DNA of 64,000 nt from assembly GCF_000317475.1 (NCBI RefSeq), contig NC_019729.1, forward strand, positions 1,316,501 through 1,380,500. Direction: 5' to 3'. Below the pieces are notes generated by a model, which was not told the DNA's origin, did no database searches, and was given only the letters and a program-made list of their open reading frames with translations. Source of the stretch: Oscillatoria nigro-viridis PCC 7112. Its GTDB lineage: Bacteria; Cyanobacteriota; Cyanobacteriia; Cyanobacteriales; Microcoleaceae. Positions 36,131 to 46,148 of the stretch are shown one piece after another. Position numbers and translations under genes: made by a program. The stretch's first letter is position 1, and the number at the start of each line of letters is the position of its first letter.

Positions 36131-37363
36131 CTAAACCTCTTCAAAAATTGCGCCTCGCTGCTGTAGATTCACCTGCATCTCCTCATCGATTCCTGAATTG
36201 TTCCCGAATCTGGCTGACTCGACATTCGCACCGCTGAAATTAGTATTTGTTAAGTTCACTTCCAGCAGATTAGCGCCGCTCAAATTGGCACCGCTGAGGT
36301 TAGCTAAAGCCAGACTTGCTTTGTGCAAATCTGCGCCGCTTAAATCAGCATTTCCTAAGAAAGCCCCACTCAAATCTGCACCGCCGAATTTGGCATTTTG
36401 CAGGTTGGCGTCGCTGAAATCGGCATCGTTTAAGGTTGCACCCCGGAAATTGACCCGATCGAGATTTGCGCTGCTAAAATCCACTGCACTTAAAGTCGTT
36501 CCGCGCAAGCTGCTACCCGCGAAATCTAGTGCGGGATTGAGATTGGCGATTTTTGCCAACTCTGCAAAGTTGTCCGTTTCAGCGGAAATAATGCGATCGA
36601 CCATTTCCTGCAATTGGGATTCAGCTTCTGGGACACTTTCTTCTTTAGGCTGTTCAATCGGAGGCAAATTGTAGGATAATAGCGCCCAACTGAGAGCAGG
36701 TTTGAGTTTATTTGCGTGCAGGTATACAGTCAGGATTCTTTCTAAAACCGAATGTTGATTGGGCGTAATTTCGTGCGGCCACAAACCCTCAGCATCTGTG
36801 AGATAAATATCTTCTTTAGCCACTTCAAAAGCCGCCGCCATCCGAAATTCTTTGGCAGTAATTTCTCCCAGCTTAGCACTTTTTAGCAAACCTTTTAATA
36901 CTGATTTGCCTTGTTCTACTGCAAAAATCCAAGCTGGCGTCGTATCATCGCTGATTGTGGAAACGTGACAAAATATGCTCTCTGTTTCCTTGATTTTTTC
37001 CGCCTTCTCGCCGCCCTGAACTCCCCGCTGACTTTCGCTCACTAAAATTTCTGCACTGCTTTGAATTGGCAGGGTTTCTTCAATTGGCAAAAGCTTGAAA
37101 GAACCGACTAACTGACGTGATGCTACGGGTATTTCGCAGTTTTCTAGATGGAGTTTGAGCGTCCCGCCTTGCAGACCAAATTTGACGCGACCACCTAGCA
37201 GGGGTTCCCAATGCTCGTTAAAATTCAGGCTCAAGTGAATGTCGAGCTGCTGGGTTTGGGGTGCAACCGATGGCACTGGAATTGCTTCTAATTGCATCCA
37301 CAAGCAATCTGGGTATTTGTTGTGAGAATCTAGCGATCGCATATCGGGTAGAATTGCTGGCAC
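36131..37363 (-). CDS. Pentapeptide-repeat protein with a DUF1822-like N-terminal part
   Basis: A 410-aa protein. The N-terminal 270 residues form a beta-rich region (LSLNFNEHWEPLLGGRVKFGLQGGTLKLHL) followed by helices. Residues 280-400 are about 20 pentapeptides of the A(D/N)LxX pattern (FSSANLDRVNFRGATLNDADFSDANLQ split here), which fold as a right-handed quadrilateral helix. No membrane segment. It is last in a minus-strand series with two Uma2 genes and a TPR-pentapeptide gene whose repeats are similar. Function unknown; pentapeptide proteins usually act as protein-contact scaffolds. Confidence 0.8.
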   Translation of the reverse strand: MPAILPDMRSLDSHNKYPDCLWMQLEAIPVPSVAPQTQQLDIHLSLNFNEHWEPLLGGRVKFGLQGGTLKLHLENCEIPVASRQLVGSFKLLPIEETLPIQSSAEILVSESQRGVQGGEKAEKIKETESIFCHVSTISDDTTPAWIFAVEQGKSVLKGLLKSAKLGEITAKEFRMAAAFEVAKEDIYLTDAEGLWPHEITPNQHSVLERILTVYLHANKLKPALSWALLSYNLPPIEQPKEESVPEAESQLQEMVDRIISAETDNFAELAKIANLNPALDFAGSSLRGTTLSAVDFSSANLDRVNFRGATLNDADFSDANLQNAKFGGADLSGAFLGNADLSGADLHKASLALANLSGANLSGANLLEVNLTNTNFSGANVESARFGNNSGIDEEMQVNLQQRGAIFEEV

Positions 37364-37470
37364 TACCAGCCTGTAATTGATATTTAAATTAGTTTATCGT
37401 CTCTATTTTATCACAACACAGCTTTTTATCCTGGATAAATTTGTAAATTTTGTTTAACTTCCTCCGCCCT

Positions 37471-38109
37471 TCATTGGTTTTGCTGAATTTGGCTTTTTAC
37501 CCAATTCCGAAATGCTTTTACTAATTCCAAATAGTCCATTGTTTCTGATTGTTCCAAAAATCTGACAATCTCTAATATCGGTAAGCTGGGAAATGCTAAA
37601 CTGATCTCGCCCTCAAGGTATTCTCCATTTTCTAATCTGTTGATTCTGAGTCGCGATCCATTATAAATCCAAACTTCCGGCACTCCCAGATCCGCATAAA
37701 CCTGCAAGCTATTTTCCGAACGGCTGGTAATATCAATTTCCACCACTAAATCCGGCGGCGGATCTTGATTCAGGTCGATTCTTTTTTTGCCTTTAACTGC
37801 ACTAATATTTTGGATGTAAAAACATTCATCCGGTTCTGCACCGCTAAGTTCAGGACGTTTGAAAGTTGTGGAACCAAGAGGCTCAATTCTCACCTCTAAT
37901 TCTTCCGCTAAGGTTTCAACAAATCGACCCATTATTGTTTTGAAGCGTTCGTGTTCTGGAGAAGGTACCATAATTTCAAGATTGCCGCGATTATATCTCA
38001 GTCGAATTTGCCGATCGCCGATTTCGGCAAGCAAAGTTTCGTAGGTTTGCCAACTGATACCCGATAGCTGGACAATTTGTTCGGGCGGGGAGAGAGTTTG
38101 AGCAGTCAT
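37471..38109 (-). CDS. Uma2 family endonuclease-like protein (DUF820)
   Basis: A 212-aa PD-(D/E)xK-fold protein of the Uma2 family, which is greatly expanded in cyanobacteria. Signature segments are visible: RFKTIMGRFVETLAEEL, GAEPDECFYIQ (active-site Asp), PPDLVVEIDITSRS (the D/E-x-E strand) and VPEVWIYNGSRLRI. The catalytic Lys strand of related nucleases is not obvious, so activity is uncertain. Its neighbour at 38305 is a second, diverged member in the same orientation, separated by a GATTTTA repeat. Confidence 0.88.
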   Translation of the reverse strand: MTAQTLSPPEQIVQLSGISWQTYETLLAEIGDRQIRLRYNRGNLEIMVPSPEHERFKTIMGRFVETLAEELEVRIEPLGSTTFKRPELSGAEPDECFYIQNISAVKGKKRIDLNQDPPPDLVVEIDITSRSENSLQVYADLGVPEVWIYNGSRLRINRLENGEYLEGEISLAFPSLPILEIVRFLEQSETMDYLELVKAFRNWVKSQIQQNQ

Positions 38110-38111
38110 CT

Positions 38112-38144
38112 GATTTTAGATTTTAGATTTTAGATTTTAGATTT
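38112..38144. repeat. GATTTTA heptamers in tandem
   Basis: Four to five GATTTTA units immediately upstream of the Uma2 gene start at 38109 (minus strand). The same heptamer is tandem near 35212-35234. Heptameric like the GTTGACG family. Confidence 0.8.
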
Positions 38145-38304
38145 CTCCCGCGAATAAATCCCGGGTCAGAAACCAAATTGTTTGGGAGGAGAGTGCTAGT
38201 TTTATGCTCGATCGCGTTTGCAATTTTATATTATATCATCGAAAAAAGCTCGATCGCTGTTTAATTACTGAGTTAAAATATGTGCGGTCGAGCCAGATTT
38301 TTTA

Positions 38305-38889
38305 CTAACCAATCTGCGCCGGAAATACCGAAGATAAATCTAGAGACAACTCGGGAAAACCCGGAATTACCACCGTCTGATTTGGCAAAACAACTCGTTG
38401 CAATTGATAACTATAACTCCCGTTTTGTTTCTGATAAGGTTCGCTGTGCATTTCCAGTTGGTTGTCAAGCAAATTAAATATCCAATAATTAGGAATCCCT
38501 GTTTCAGCATAGAGAGGCAACTTCGTTCTCCGATCGTACTTCAACGTAGAATCGGCAACCTCAATTACCAACAAAATATCAGCAGGCTCCGGGTGAGAAG
38601 ATAAATAATTGTCAGAACGATTGCGGGCAATAACAACATCAGGCTCTGGTTCGCTATCATCCGTCAAAATAATGGGTTCTTGACCGCGCACGATCGCCCT
38701 TTTTCCCAGCAGCGGGTACAACTCTCCTAACAGCAGCGAATTACAAACAGAGTGAAACGTACCTTTAGCAGCCATCATAATAATTTCTCCGCGAATCAAT
38801 TCAACTCGGTCATCGGGGGCGAAAAATCCCAGTTCTCCCAAACGGTGATATTCGGCGATCGAGAATCGTTTTGCAGTTACGGCAGTCAT
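38305..38889 (-). CDS. Uma2 family endonuclease-like protein (DUF820), second copy
   Basis: A 194-aa Uma2 protein starting MTAVTAKRFSIAEYHRLGELG. Family segments are RVELIRGEIIMMAAKG, SEPEPDVVIARN (active-site Asp), ADILLVIEVADSTLKYDR (D/E-x-E strand with a following Lys) and IPNYWIFNLLDNQLEM. All key acidic positions are present. It differs clearly from the 37471 protein, so the two are not a recent duplication. They lie between two pentapeptide-repeat genes on the same strand. Confidence 0.9.
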   Translation of the reverse strand: MTAVTAKRFSIAEYHRLGELGFFAPDDRVELIRGEIIMMAAKGTFHSVCNSLLLGELYPLLGKRAIVRGQEPIILTDDSEPEPDVVIARNRSDNYLSSHPEPADILLVIEVADSTLKYDRRTKLPLYAETGIPNYWIFNLLDNQLEMHSEPYQKQNGSYSYQLQRVVLPNQTVVIPGFPELSLDLSSVFPAQIG

Positions 38890-38928
38890 AGCTTTTATTA
38901 CCCTCTACAATTACCAACATTTCCAATT

Positions 38929-40095
38929 CTACTCAAAAATTCCACCCCGTGCGGTCAATTCAACCTTCACGGCTTCCGAAATTCCCAGACAACCAGAAAA
39001 GTTCGCATTTTTCACCACCGTATTTTTCAAATCAGCGCGGCTCAAATCAGCACCGTTTAAATTCGCACCGCTCAAATTAACACCACTTAAATCAGCATTC
39101 TTGAAATCTGTATTTGTTAAATTTGCATTTACTAAAATCGCATTCGGTAAATAAGCACTGCTCAAATTGGCGCCGGTTAAATTTGCACCGCTCAAATTCG
39201 CGCGGGGCAGCTTTGTCCGCAAATCAGCACCGCTCAAATTGGCGCTGCTGAGTTCAGCATCCCGCAAATTAGCATTGCACAAATTAGCATCAATTAAAAT
39301 AGCAGCGCTCAGCAAAGCACCGCTGAGATCGGCCAAAGTCAAATCTGCGCTTCGGAGGTTGGTTTCGCGCAAATCCGCACCGTTAAAATCAGCGTAGTGC
39401 AAGTCAAAACCGCTTAAGTTAGCTCCGGCAAAATCCTCAATCGGATTCAAACCAACTGTTTCTGCAAGTTGTACAAAACTATTATTTTTATTAATTAAAA
39501 ACTGTTCCCGGAAGATTGCCAATTGCTGCTGTCGGTACTGGTTAGCCTTCTCGTAATCTGCTAGATACTTGTAAGCAAGCTTCAAATTTTTGAGAGCATT
39601 GCGCTCAATGCGATCGTCCTTGCAGGCGCGCGCGATCGACAACTGCTGGTGATAGCATTCGATCGCACCAGGCAAATCTCCCTTAGCATCGTAAGCTAGC
39701 GCCAAATTGCCCAAAGTTTCCAATTCAGAGCGCCCGTCGCCAGTGTCCCGCGCGATCGCCAAACGCTGTTTCTGGTAATCAATAGCACCAGAAAAATCCT
39801 CCAGAGCACAGCAAGCATTGCCCAGATTTCCCAAAGCATTTGCCTCACCCCGGCGATCGCGAATTTCCCGCGCTAACACCAAATGCTGCTGGTAGCAGTC
39901 GATCGCCTGAGCGTAATTTCCCAGCGCTTCGTAAGCTACGCCCATATTACCCAGCGCCGCACCCGATCGCCGCTTATCGTCCATTGAGCGATACAGCCCC
40001 AGCGCTTGCTGCCAAGAACCCAGCGCCGCCTCAAATTGGCGCGCCTGATATTGCGAAATCCCCTGCTTGATTAGCTCGCTAGCTTGTTCGCTCAT
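38929..40095 (-). CDS. TPR and pentapeptide-repeat protein
   Basis: A 388-aa protein in two parts. Residues 1-190 are about five TPR units (GAALGNMGVAYEALGNYAQAIDCYQQ style, split here), rich in Gly and Asn as in NB-ARC-type or kinesin-light-chain-type TPRs. Residues 215-375 are about 30 pentapeptides (ANLSGADL pattern). The C-terminal end (AVKVELTARGGIFE) resembles that of the pentapeptide protein at 36131 (MQVNLQQRGAIFEEV), so the two are related. Likely a cytosolic protein-contact scaffold; partner unknown. Confidence 0.85.
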   Translation of the reverse strand: MSEQASELIKQGISQYQARQFEAALGSWQQALGLYRSMDDKRRSGAALGNMGVAYEALGNYAQAIDCYQQHLVLAREIRDRRGEANALGNLGNACCALEDFSGAIDYQKQRLAIARDTGDGRSELETLGNLALAYDAKGDLPGAIECYHQQLSIARACKDDRIERNALKNLKLAYKYLADYEKANQYRQQQLAIFREQFLINKNNSFVQLAETVGLNPIEDFAGANLSGFDLHYADFNGADLRETNLRSADLTLADLSGALLSAAILIDANLCNANLRDAELSSANLSGADLRTKLPRANLSGANLTGANLSSAYLPNAILVNANLTNTDFKNADLSGVNLSGANLNGADLSRADLKNTVVKNANFSGCLGISEAVKVELTARGGIFE

Positions 40096-40237
40096 AATGT
40101 CAAAATTAGTTAATAACTAAAGTTGATATTAATCGACTCAAAGCGGTAATTGCTAATCGGTAATCGGTAATCGGGCATCGGTACGGCCAATCCTCCTCTC
40201 CCCCATCCGTATTTTCACGTCCGTGCAAAAAAAAAGA

Positions 40238-40273
40238 CAAAAAAAAGAGAGAGCTACCTAAGTAACTCTCTCT
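40238..40273 (-). terminator. Strong Rho-independent terminator downstream of gatB
   Basis: On the minus strand AGAGAGAGTTAC and GTAGCTCTCTCT form a stem with a TTAG loop, followed at once by a run of eight T. It is about 200 bases past the gatB stop (40470) and before the TPR gene, so it separates the two. The rest of 40096-40469 shows no gene. Confidence 0.85.
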
Positions 40274-40469
40274 GCCATCAGGGTGCATCTACATAACACA
40301 ATATAACACGATTGGTATGAGGGGTGTCACCCCCAAACGTAAAGATGTTGTAAAGAAATCTATATTAATTATAAAGTTACCATCCAAAGAGAAGGGCCAG
40401 AGGGCGGCGAGCTCGGGAAAAACCGATCGCCCGCCGCTGTATCCGCTACACGAGCCCCTTAACGACTGC

Positions 40470-41960
40470 TTAGCCTGGGGCGTTAAGCTTCGCCACCAGC
40501 AGCTCGTTGGTCAATTTGGGATCGGCGCGGCCGCCCGTTTCCTTCATCACCTTGCCGACAAAAAAGCCCAGCAGCTTAGTTTTACCGGCTCGGTACTGTT
40601 CGAGCTCCTTGGGATTGGCGGCCAACACCGCATCGATCGCCCGATCGATCGCCCCAGTATCCGAAATTTGAATCAAACCCTTGCTCTCAACAAACTTCTG
40701 AGGCGAACCACCGTTTGCCAGCAACTCCGGCAAAATATCCTTAGCGATTTTGCCGCTGATCGTACCGGCCTCAATTAACCCCAGCAGTTCGGCTAAATCC
40801 TGCGGTTGGAAAGGAATTTGTGCGATCGCCAGTTTTTCATTTTTCAGATAAGCAGTAATATCGCCCATCACCCAATTCGCAGCTTGTTTAGCCACAGCAC
40901 CGGCGGCGATCGATTTTTCAAAATACTCCGCTACCGCTTTGTCGTCAGTCAGCACCCGCGCGTCGTAGGGAGAAAGACCCAGCTCAGTTTCGTAGCGATT
41001 GCGCTTCATTGCCGGCAATTCCGGCAGTTGAGCTTTCCAATCCTGCAATTGCTCGGCCGAAACTTCGATCGGAGGCAAATCCGGTTCCGGGAAATACCGG
41101 TAATCGCTCGCACCTTCCTTAACCCGCATACTGAAAGTACACTGCTTGTTTTCATCCCAAAGCCGCGTTTCTTGGACGATGGTTTCGCCATTTTCCAGAG
41201 CTTGAATTTGGCGCTCGATCTCGTAATCGATCGCCCGTTCGATCGCATTAAAAGAGTTCATATTTTTAATTTCCACCTTCGTGCCGAACTCTTTTTGGCC
41301 AACGGGGCGCACCGAAATATTCACGTCGCACCGGAGCGAACCTTCCTGCATATTCCCGTCGCCAACGCCGATGTAGCGCACGATCCGGCGCAATTCTTGA
41401 CCGTATTCGGCAGCTTCCGCACCCGATCGCAAATCCGGTTCCGAAACAATTTCGATTAGAGGCACACCGGCGCGGTTGTAATCCACCATTGAATAAGTTG
41501 AACCGCTCAACCGATCGCTGCCGCCGTGAACCAATTTTCCGGCATCTTCCTCCATGTGCAAGCGAGTGATCCCGATTTTTTTTCTAGTAGAATTTCCTGT
41601 CTCATCCACCAGTTCAATTTCTAGCCAACCGTTAGTAGCGATCGGCAAATCGAACTGAGAAATTTGATAATTTTTCGGCAAATCCGGATAGAAATACTGC
41701 TTGCGGTCAAACTTACTGTAAGGTGCGATGGAGCAGTTGAGAGCGAGCCCTGCTTTCACCGCATACTCCAGAACTTTTTGATTTAATACTGGCAATACTC
41801 CAGGCATTCCCATACAAATTGGGTCAATGTTAGTATTTGGGGGATTGCCAAATTCTGTAGAAGAACTGGAGAAAATTTTAGTATTCGTACTCAATTGACA
41901 ATGAGTTTCAAGACCGATAATGGCTTCGTACTGAGTTTTAACTGGTGCAGCAGCAGTCAT
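40470..41960 (-). CDS. gatB: Asp-tRNA(Asn)/Glu-tRNA(Gln) amidotransferase subunit B
   Basis: GatB of the GatCAB complex, which amidates Glu-tRNA(Gln) or Asp-tRNA(Asn) in the cytosol. Length of 496 aa is normal. Hallmarks are [13 protein letters not shown] at the start, [34 protein letters not shown] split across residues 80-100, [13 protein letters not shown] and [17 protein letters not shown]. The C-terminal YqeY-like tail (340-490) includes [19 protein letters not shown]. gatA and gatC are not adjacent, as is usual in cyanobacteria. The most conserved housekeeping gene in the window. Confidence 0.97.
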   Translation of the reverse strand: MTAAAPVKTQYEAIIGLETHCQLSTNTKIFSSSSTEFGNPPNTNIDPICMGMPGVLPVLNQKVLEYAVKAGLALNCSIAPYSKFDRKQYFYPDLPKNYQISQFDLPIATNGWLEIELVDETGNSTRKKIGITRLHMEEDAGKLVHGGSDRLSGSTYSMVDYNRAGVPLIEIVSEPDLRSGAEAAEYGQELRRIVRYIGVGDGNMQEGSLRCDVNISVRPVGQKEFGTKVEIKNMNSFNAIERAIDYEIERQIQALENGETIVQETRLWDENKQCTFSMRVKEGASDYRYFPEPDLPPIEVSAEQLQDWKAQLPELPAMKRNRYETELGLSPYDARVLTDDKAVAEYFEKSIAAGAVAKQAANWVMGDITAYLKNEKLAIAQIPFQPQDLAELLGLIEAGTISGKIAKDILPELLANGGSPQKFVESKGLIQISDTGAIDRAIDAVLAANPKELEQYRAGKTKLLGFFVGKVMKETGGRADPKLTNELLVAKLNAPG

Positions 41961-42502
41961 AAGCGACCTACAAGACTGAATAACTTTAGATTTTATTTTA
42001 GCTTTTTATTGACCAAACTGATGGGAGATTATTTGTAGCTAGGGCCGGTTTCATTGGCGCCAACAAGCGCGTCAAACCCCAAGTCCGGCAGGGGTTTAAA
42101 CCTGCCGGACTTTGAGAAAGCGTGTTTAGTTGAGACTCATGGGGATCTGCACAGGCAAAGCCCTGCTACAGATTCGCGATCGACCCAAGCCCGCAGCCAC
42201 GCCAATCTCCTTTTGAGCGCCCCCAAACAACAACTCTGTGCAAAAATATACTTAGCGCCTGCTCCTGCCCGCACCCTTCCCTTACCCAGGAGAGTTTTAG
42301 ATCGATCGACTACGATTGCCGATCGATCTACACCCCAAATCCTTTTACTGGAAGTCTTTAATAATGCCCGCCGCCTCCAACTATCTGCTCCGCCCACCAA
42401 CTAAAAATTAAGAATGTATAATTTAACAGGAAATTCTATATTTTTAATTTTTAAGCTTTTATTTTGCATTCTAAAAGTAACACTTGCCTAAGTGTCAAAA
42501 CT
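41961..42502. promoter_or_regulatory. Divergent intergenic region between gatB and the multi-PAS kinase
   Basis: No credible gene. A near-perfect hairpin lies at 42082-42111: AGTCCGGCAGG pairs with CCTGCCGGACT around an 8-base loop. It could be a small repeat or an attenuator; no T run follows on the plus strand beyond TTT. The AT-rich end (42405-42470) is a likely promoter zone for the kinase. Confidence 0.45.
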
Positions 42503-45500
42503 ATGCCTGAAATTCCAGTTAAAAGTGCCGCACTGTTTCAGAACAGCATCACTGAGCTAGAGCAGGCGGAATCAGCCCTCGAACTCGCTTGGAACGAACT
42601 CGAAAAACAAACAGCAGAAACCATTGCTCGCATTGCCAACACCGGCTCAGCAAACACACAGGAAATTAGCGACTGCTTTGCCAGGGCGAAGCAACTCCGG
42701 CAGCAACTTCAAACTCAAATAAAAAAAGCCAACTCGCGGCGGGAATTTCACCTAGAAAACTCACCAATGGCAGTTGTAGAATGGGACAAAGAATTTCGGG
42801 TAGTGCGGTGGTCGCCAATGGCAGAACAAATATTTGGCTGGAGTGCAGCAGAAGTAATCGGCAAATACTGGCACGAATGGTCAATAGTTTATCAAGAAGA
42901 CTTCGAGCAAGTGTACACCGTCATACATCAACTGTTACACAACAGAGAACCCCGTAACGTTTGCCGCAACCGAAATTATACTAAAGATGGCTCGGTAATT
43001 CATTGCGAATGGTACAATTCTGCACTAATAGATGAATCGGGAACAGTAGTTTCAATTCTCTCTTTTGCCAGAGACATAACCGATTGCCACCGCATTCAAG
43101 AAGAACTGCATCGGCGCCAAAAAGCTTTCAGTACCCTAGCGGAAAATGCGACCGATATCATCGCCCGGTTCGATCGAGAATTTCGCCACCTTTACGTCAA
43201 CCAAGCAGTCGAAACTGTTACCGGAAAACTCCGGGGCGAATTCATCGGCAAAAGTAACAAAGAATTAGGAATGCCGGCACAGCTTTGCAACTTGTGGGAT
43301 GAGGCTTTTTCAAAAGTTTTCGGTACTGGTAAACAAGAAACTATAGAATTTGAATTGGCTACTCCTAACGGTATCAAATACTACCAAAGTCGAATCAGTC
43401 CCGAGTTTGCTGAAGACAATTCAGTCGAAACAATTTTAGTTATCGCCCGCGACATCACAGAACTAAAACAAGTCGAATCTCAGTTGCGACAAAGCGAATC
43501 CAAATTTAAAGCCATAGTTGATTCTAACTTGATCGGGCTAATTTTTTGGGATCTTAACGGCAGCATTACAGATGCCAATGCCGCTTTTTTAAACACGGTA
43601 AATTATACGCGGGACGATCTGCTTGCCGGAAGAGTTAACTGGCAAGAAATGACACCACCAGAATACGTGCGTTTAGATACAGAAAAAGTTGTCGAACTGA
43701 AGGCTAGAAATACGGTTGTTCCCTTTGAAAAAGAATTTATACGCTCCGATGGTAGCCGCGTTTCGGTGATGCTGGGCAGCACATTTTTAGAAGGAACTAA
43801 GCAGTTAGGCGTCAGTTTTGTGCTGGACTTAAGCGAGCGCAAACAGACCGAATTGGAACTGCAAAAACATCAGCAACTTTTAGAGAGCATCCTGACAACT
43901 ATCCCCAACTTTCTTTACATTTATGATGCAGTAAAAAACAAAAATATTTATGCAAATGAATCTGTCACAGCCATACTCGGCTACACTCCCCAAGAATTGC
44001 AAGATTTGGGTACACATGCTATCGCTAACTTAGTTCATCCCGATGATCTGTTAAAGCTAACTACAGGTATGGAGCGACTAAAACACAGCAGGAATCCCTA
44101 TGAAACGGATGACAGAGACTACAGAATCAAACACAAAAATGGGGAATGGCGCTGGGTGCACGCTCGCTCTAAAATCTTCAAAAAAACCCCAGACGGACAA
44201 ATTTTACAATTTATCGGTTCCGTACTCGACATCAGCGATCGCAAACAAGCCGAAGAATCATTAAAACAGCAAAAAGAACTGCTGCAAACTATCTTCGACA
44301 ACGTGCCGATCATGCTTGCTTTCTTAGATAAAAACGGTCAAATAAACTGGGTAAACCGCCACTGGGAACAAGTGCTAGGCTGGAGTTTGGCAGAAATCAA
44401 AGACCGCGATATCTTGGCGGAATTTTATCCGCAGCCGGAATACCGTCAATATGTTTGGGATGAAATCCAAGCAGCAAATCAGAACTGGAGCGACTTCAAA
44501 ACACAAGTTAGAGACGGGCGAATTATCGACACTTCTTGGGCAAATGTTCGCCTTTCCGACGGCAGGTGTATCGGCATTGGTCAAGATATTACCGAACGCA
44601 AACGAGTAGAATCTGAACTTAAAGAACTCAACGAAACTTTAGAAGCTCAAGTCGCGCAGCGTACCGCAGAGTTAGAGACTTTTTTTGATGCTTTGCCCGA
44701 TCACATTTTTGTGGTGGATCGCGAGAATATGCGCCTGTCTTTTGTCAACCAATCTGTTGCCAAAACGGCTGGATTAAATAGCAGAAAAGAGATGCAGGGT
44801 AAAACGGTTTGTGAATGTTTTTCCCCAGAAAGAGCCGCACAATACTGTCGGGAAAATTCGCAGGTATTTGAAACAGGCGAAACTCTGCACTTGCAGGATA
44901 AATTTGTGAGGTCGGGTGGCACTACTTACTACGATACTTTTAAAATTCCCCTCAGAAATCTCGACGGTGAGGTTTATGCTTTAATTGGCACTTCTCGCGA
45001 TATCACTGAGTTGGTAGAGACAAAACAAGCTTTGTCAGAACGCACAGAGCAATTAGAAGCTGCCAATCAAGAATTAGAATCTTTTTCTTACTCAGTTTCC
45101 CACGACTTGCGCGCACCTTTGCGGCACATTACAGGTTTTGTAGAAGCGTTGAAACAGCGGCTAGAATTAACTGAGGCTTTGAGCGATCGCAAAATAGTTC
45201 ACTATATGGAAATAATTGAAGACAGCAGCCAAAAAATGAGCCTGTTGATTGACGGTTTGCTCGCCCTGTCGCGGGTGACTCGCACCGAGTTGAGGCAAAT
45301 TCCGATCGATCTGAGCCGTTTGGTACAAAATGCGATTAAATTGACTAAACCACCAACTGTCGCAGATCCGGCCCAAACTCCCCACAGCGTTGAATTTGTC
45401 GTCGGAGATTTGCCCACAGTAATGGGAGATCCAACCTTGCTGCAACAGGTGTTCAGCAACTTGATTAGCAACGCCGTCAAGTTCAGCCGCGGACGCACTC

Positions 45501-45778
45501 CGGCTACAATAGTTATTGAGGGTTTACCTGATGGGACGATTTTTGTCAAGGATAACGGCGTGGGTTTTCCGATGGAATATGCCGATCGCCTGTTTGCAGC
45601 CTTTCAGAGGCTGCACTCCCAGAGAGAATTTGAAGGTACGGGGATCGGTTTGGCGATCGTCCAGCGGATTATTCACCGCCACGGCGGCACGGTTTGGGCC
45701 GAAAGCCTACCTAGTCAAGGAGCCACGTTTTACTTTAAACTAGGGCAAACAATCTCAAACGGTAATATAGATTCATAA
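42503..45778 (+). CDS. Multi-PAS sensor histidine kinase
   Basis: Soluble kinase of 1,091 aa with an N-terminal coiled coil (about 20-85) and six PAS/PAC units in series (for example LENSPMAVVEWDKEFRVVRW and ATDIIARFDREFRHLYVN). A coiled coil (ELEAANQELESFSYSV region) leads into a phytochrome-type kinase box, SVSHDLRAPLRHITGF (His867), and an ATP-binding domain ending GTGIGLAIVQRIIHRHGG. No receiver and no membrane segment. The frame opens at TTG 42464, but ATG 42503 (MPEIPVKSAALF) is the first ATG. The c-di-GMP protein at 46149 follows on the same strand and contains a receiver, so it is a candidate target. Confidence 0.88.
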   Translation: MPEIPVKSAALFQNSITELEQAESALELAWNELEKQTAETIARIANTGSANTQEISDCFARAKQLRQQLQTQIKKANSRREFHLENSPMAVVEWDKEFRVVRWSPMAEQIFGWSAAEVIGKYWHEWSIVYQEDFEQVYTVIHQLLHNREPRNVCRNRNYTKDGSVIHCEWYNSALIDESGTVVSILSFARDITDCHRIQEELHRRQKAFSTLAENATDIIARFDREFRHLYVNQAVETVTGKLRGEFIGKSNKELGMPAQLCNLWDEAFSKVFGTGKQETIEFELATPNGIKYYQSRISPEFAEDNSVETILVIARDITELKQVESQLRQSESKFKAIVDSNLIGLIFWDLNGSITDANAAFLNTVNYTRDDLLAGRVNWQEMTPPEYVRLDTEKVVELKARNTVVPFEKEFIRSDGSRVSVMLGSTFLEGTKQLGVSFVLDLSERKQTELELQKHQQLLESILTTIPNFLYIYDAVKNKNIYANESVTAILGYTPQELQDLGTHAIANLVHPDDLLKLTTGMERLKHSRNPYETDDRDYRIKHKNGEWRWVHARSKIFKKTPDGQILQFIGSVLDISDRKQAEESLKQQKELLQTIFDNVPIMLAFLDKNGQINWVNRHWEQVLGWSLAEIKDRDILAEFYPQPEYRQYVWDEIQAANQNWSDFKTQVRDGRIIDTSWANVRLSDGRCIGIGQDITERKRVESELKELNETLEAQVAQRTAELETFFDALPDHIFVVDRENMRLSFVNQSVAKTAGLNSRKEMQGKTVCECFSPERAAQYCRENSQVFETGETLHLQDKFVRSGGTTYYDTFKIPLRNLDGEVYALIGTSRDITELVETKQALSERTEQLEAANQELESFSYSVSHDLRAPLRHITGFVEALKQRLELTEALSDRKIVHYMEIIEDSSQKMSLLIDGLLALSRVTRTELRQIPIDLSRLVQNAIKLTKPPTVADPAQTPHSVEFVVGDLPTVMGDPTLLQQVFSNLISNAVKFSRGRTPATIVIEGLPDGTIFVKDNGVGFPMEYADRLFAAFQRLHSQREFEGTGIGLAIVQRIIHRHGGTVWAESLPSQGATFYFKLGQTISNGNIDS

Positions 45779-45781
45779 GTT

Positions 45782-45830
45782 AAGTGTACAAGAGTTTTAA
45801 ATTCTGAATTTAAAACTCTTATACACTTAA
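45782..45830 (+). terminator. Long near-perfect hairpin right after the kinase stop codon
   Basis: TAAGTGTA/TACACTTA (outer) and a 14-bp AT-rich inner stem (45791-45804 with 45808-45821) form about 22 pairs with one mismatch, starting three bases after the stop. No T run follows, so it may stabilise the mRNA 3' end or act as a weak terminator. Confidence 0.6.
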
Positions 45831-45891
45831 ATAAGTCACAATCGGTGAGAGCGTGAGAATTTTGTTGTGACAGGAGTATTCACTGTTAGGC

Positions 45892-46008
45892 ATGGAAGCG
45901 AAAGATCCGGGTCTGGCTGTGCAAGATGCTCGTACTCCTAAAAAACGCTGTTTTAAAAATTGGGACGATCCCCAATCGGTTCGGTCAGCCCTCGACTGCC
46001 GGTGCTAA
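45892..46008 (+). CDS. Possible 38-aa small protein
   Basis: An ATG frame reading MEAKDPGLAVQDARTP and ending CRC, in the 370-base gap between two signalling genes. It has a polar, basic composition and three Cys. There is no good ribosome site and no known family. It is listed only because nothing else explains the region; it may well be non-coding. Confidence 0.2.
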   Translation: MEAKDPGLAVQDARTPKKRCFKNWDDPQSVRSALDCRC

Positions 46009-46148
46009 ATAAAGGTCTTGCGAGTAGAGTAGAGAATTGATTTTGCTAAAAATTACTAAAAAAATCGAGATAAAATTAACAACAAAACTCAGTCTAAAAA
46101 ATACTAGCAAAAACACGAATAACCAATTGACAACCTACCCAATACCTT

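Noticed and set aside
42054..42404. 116-codon frame between gatB and the multi-PAS kinase
   Set aside because: Composition is low in order, it spans a hairpin repeat, and no family or ribosome site is visible.
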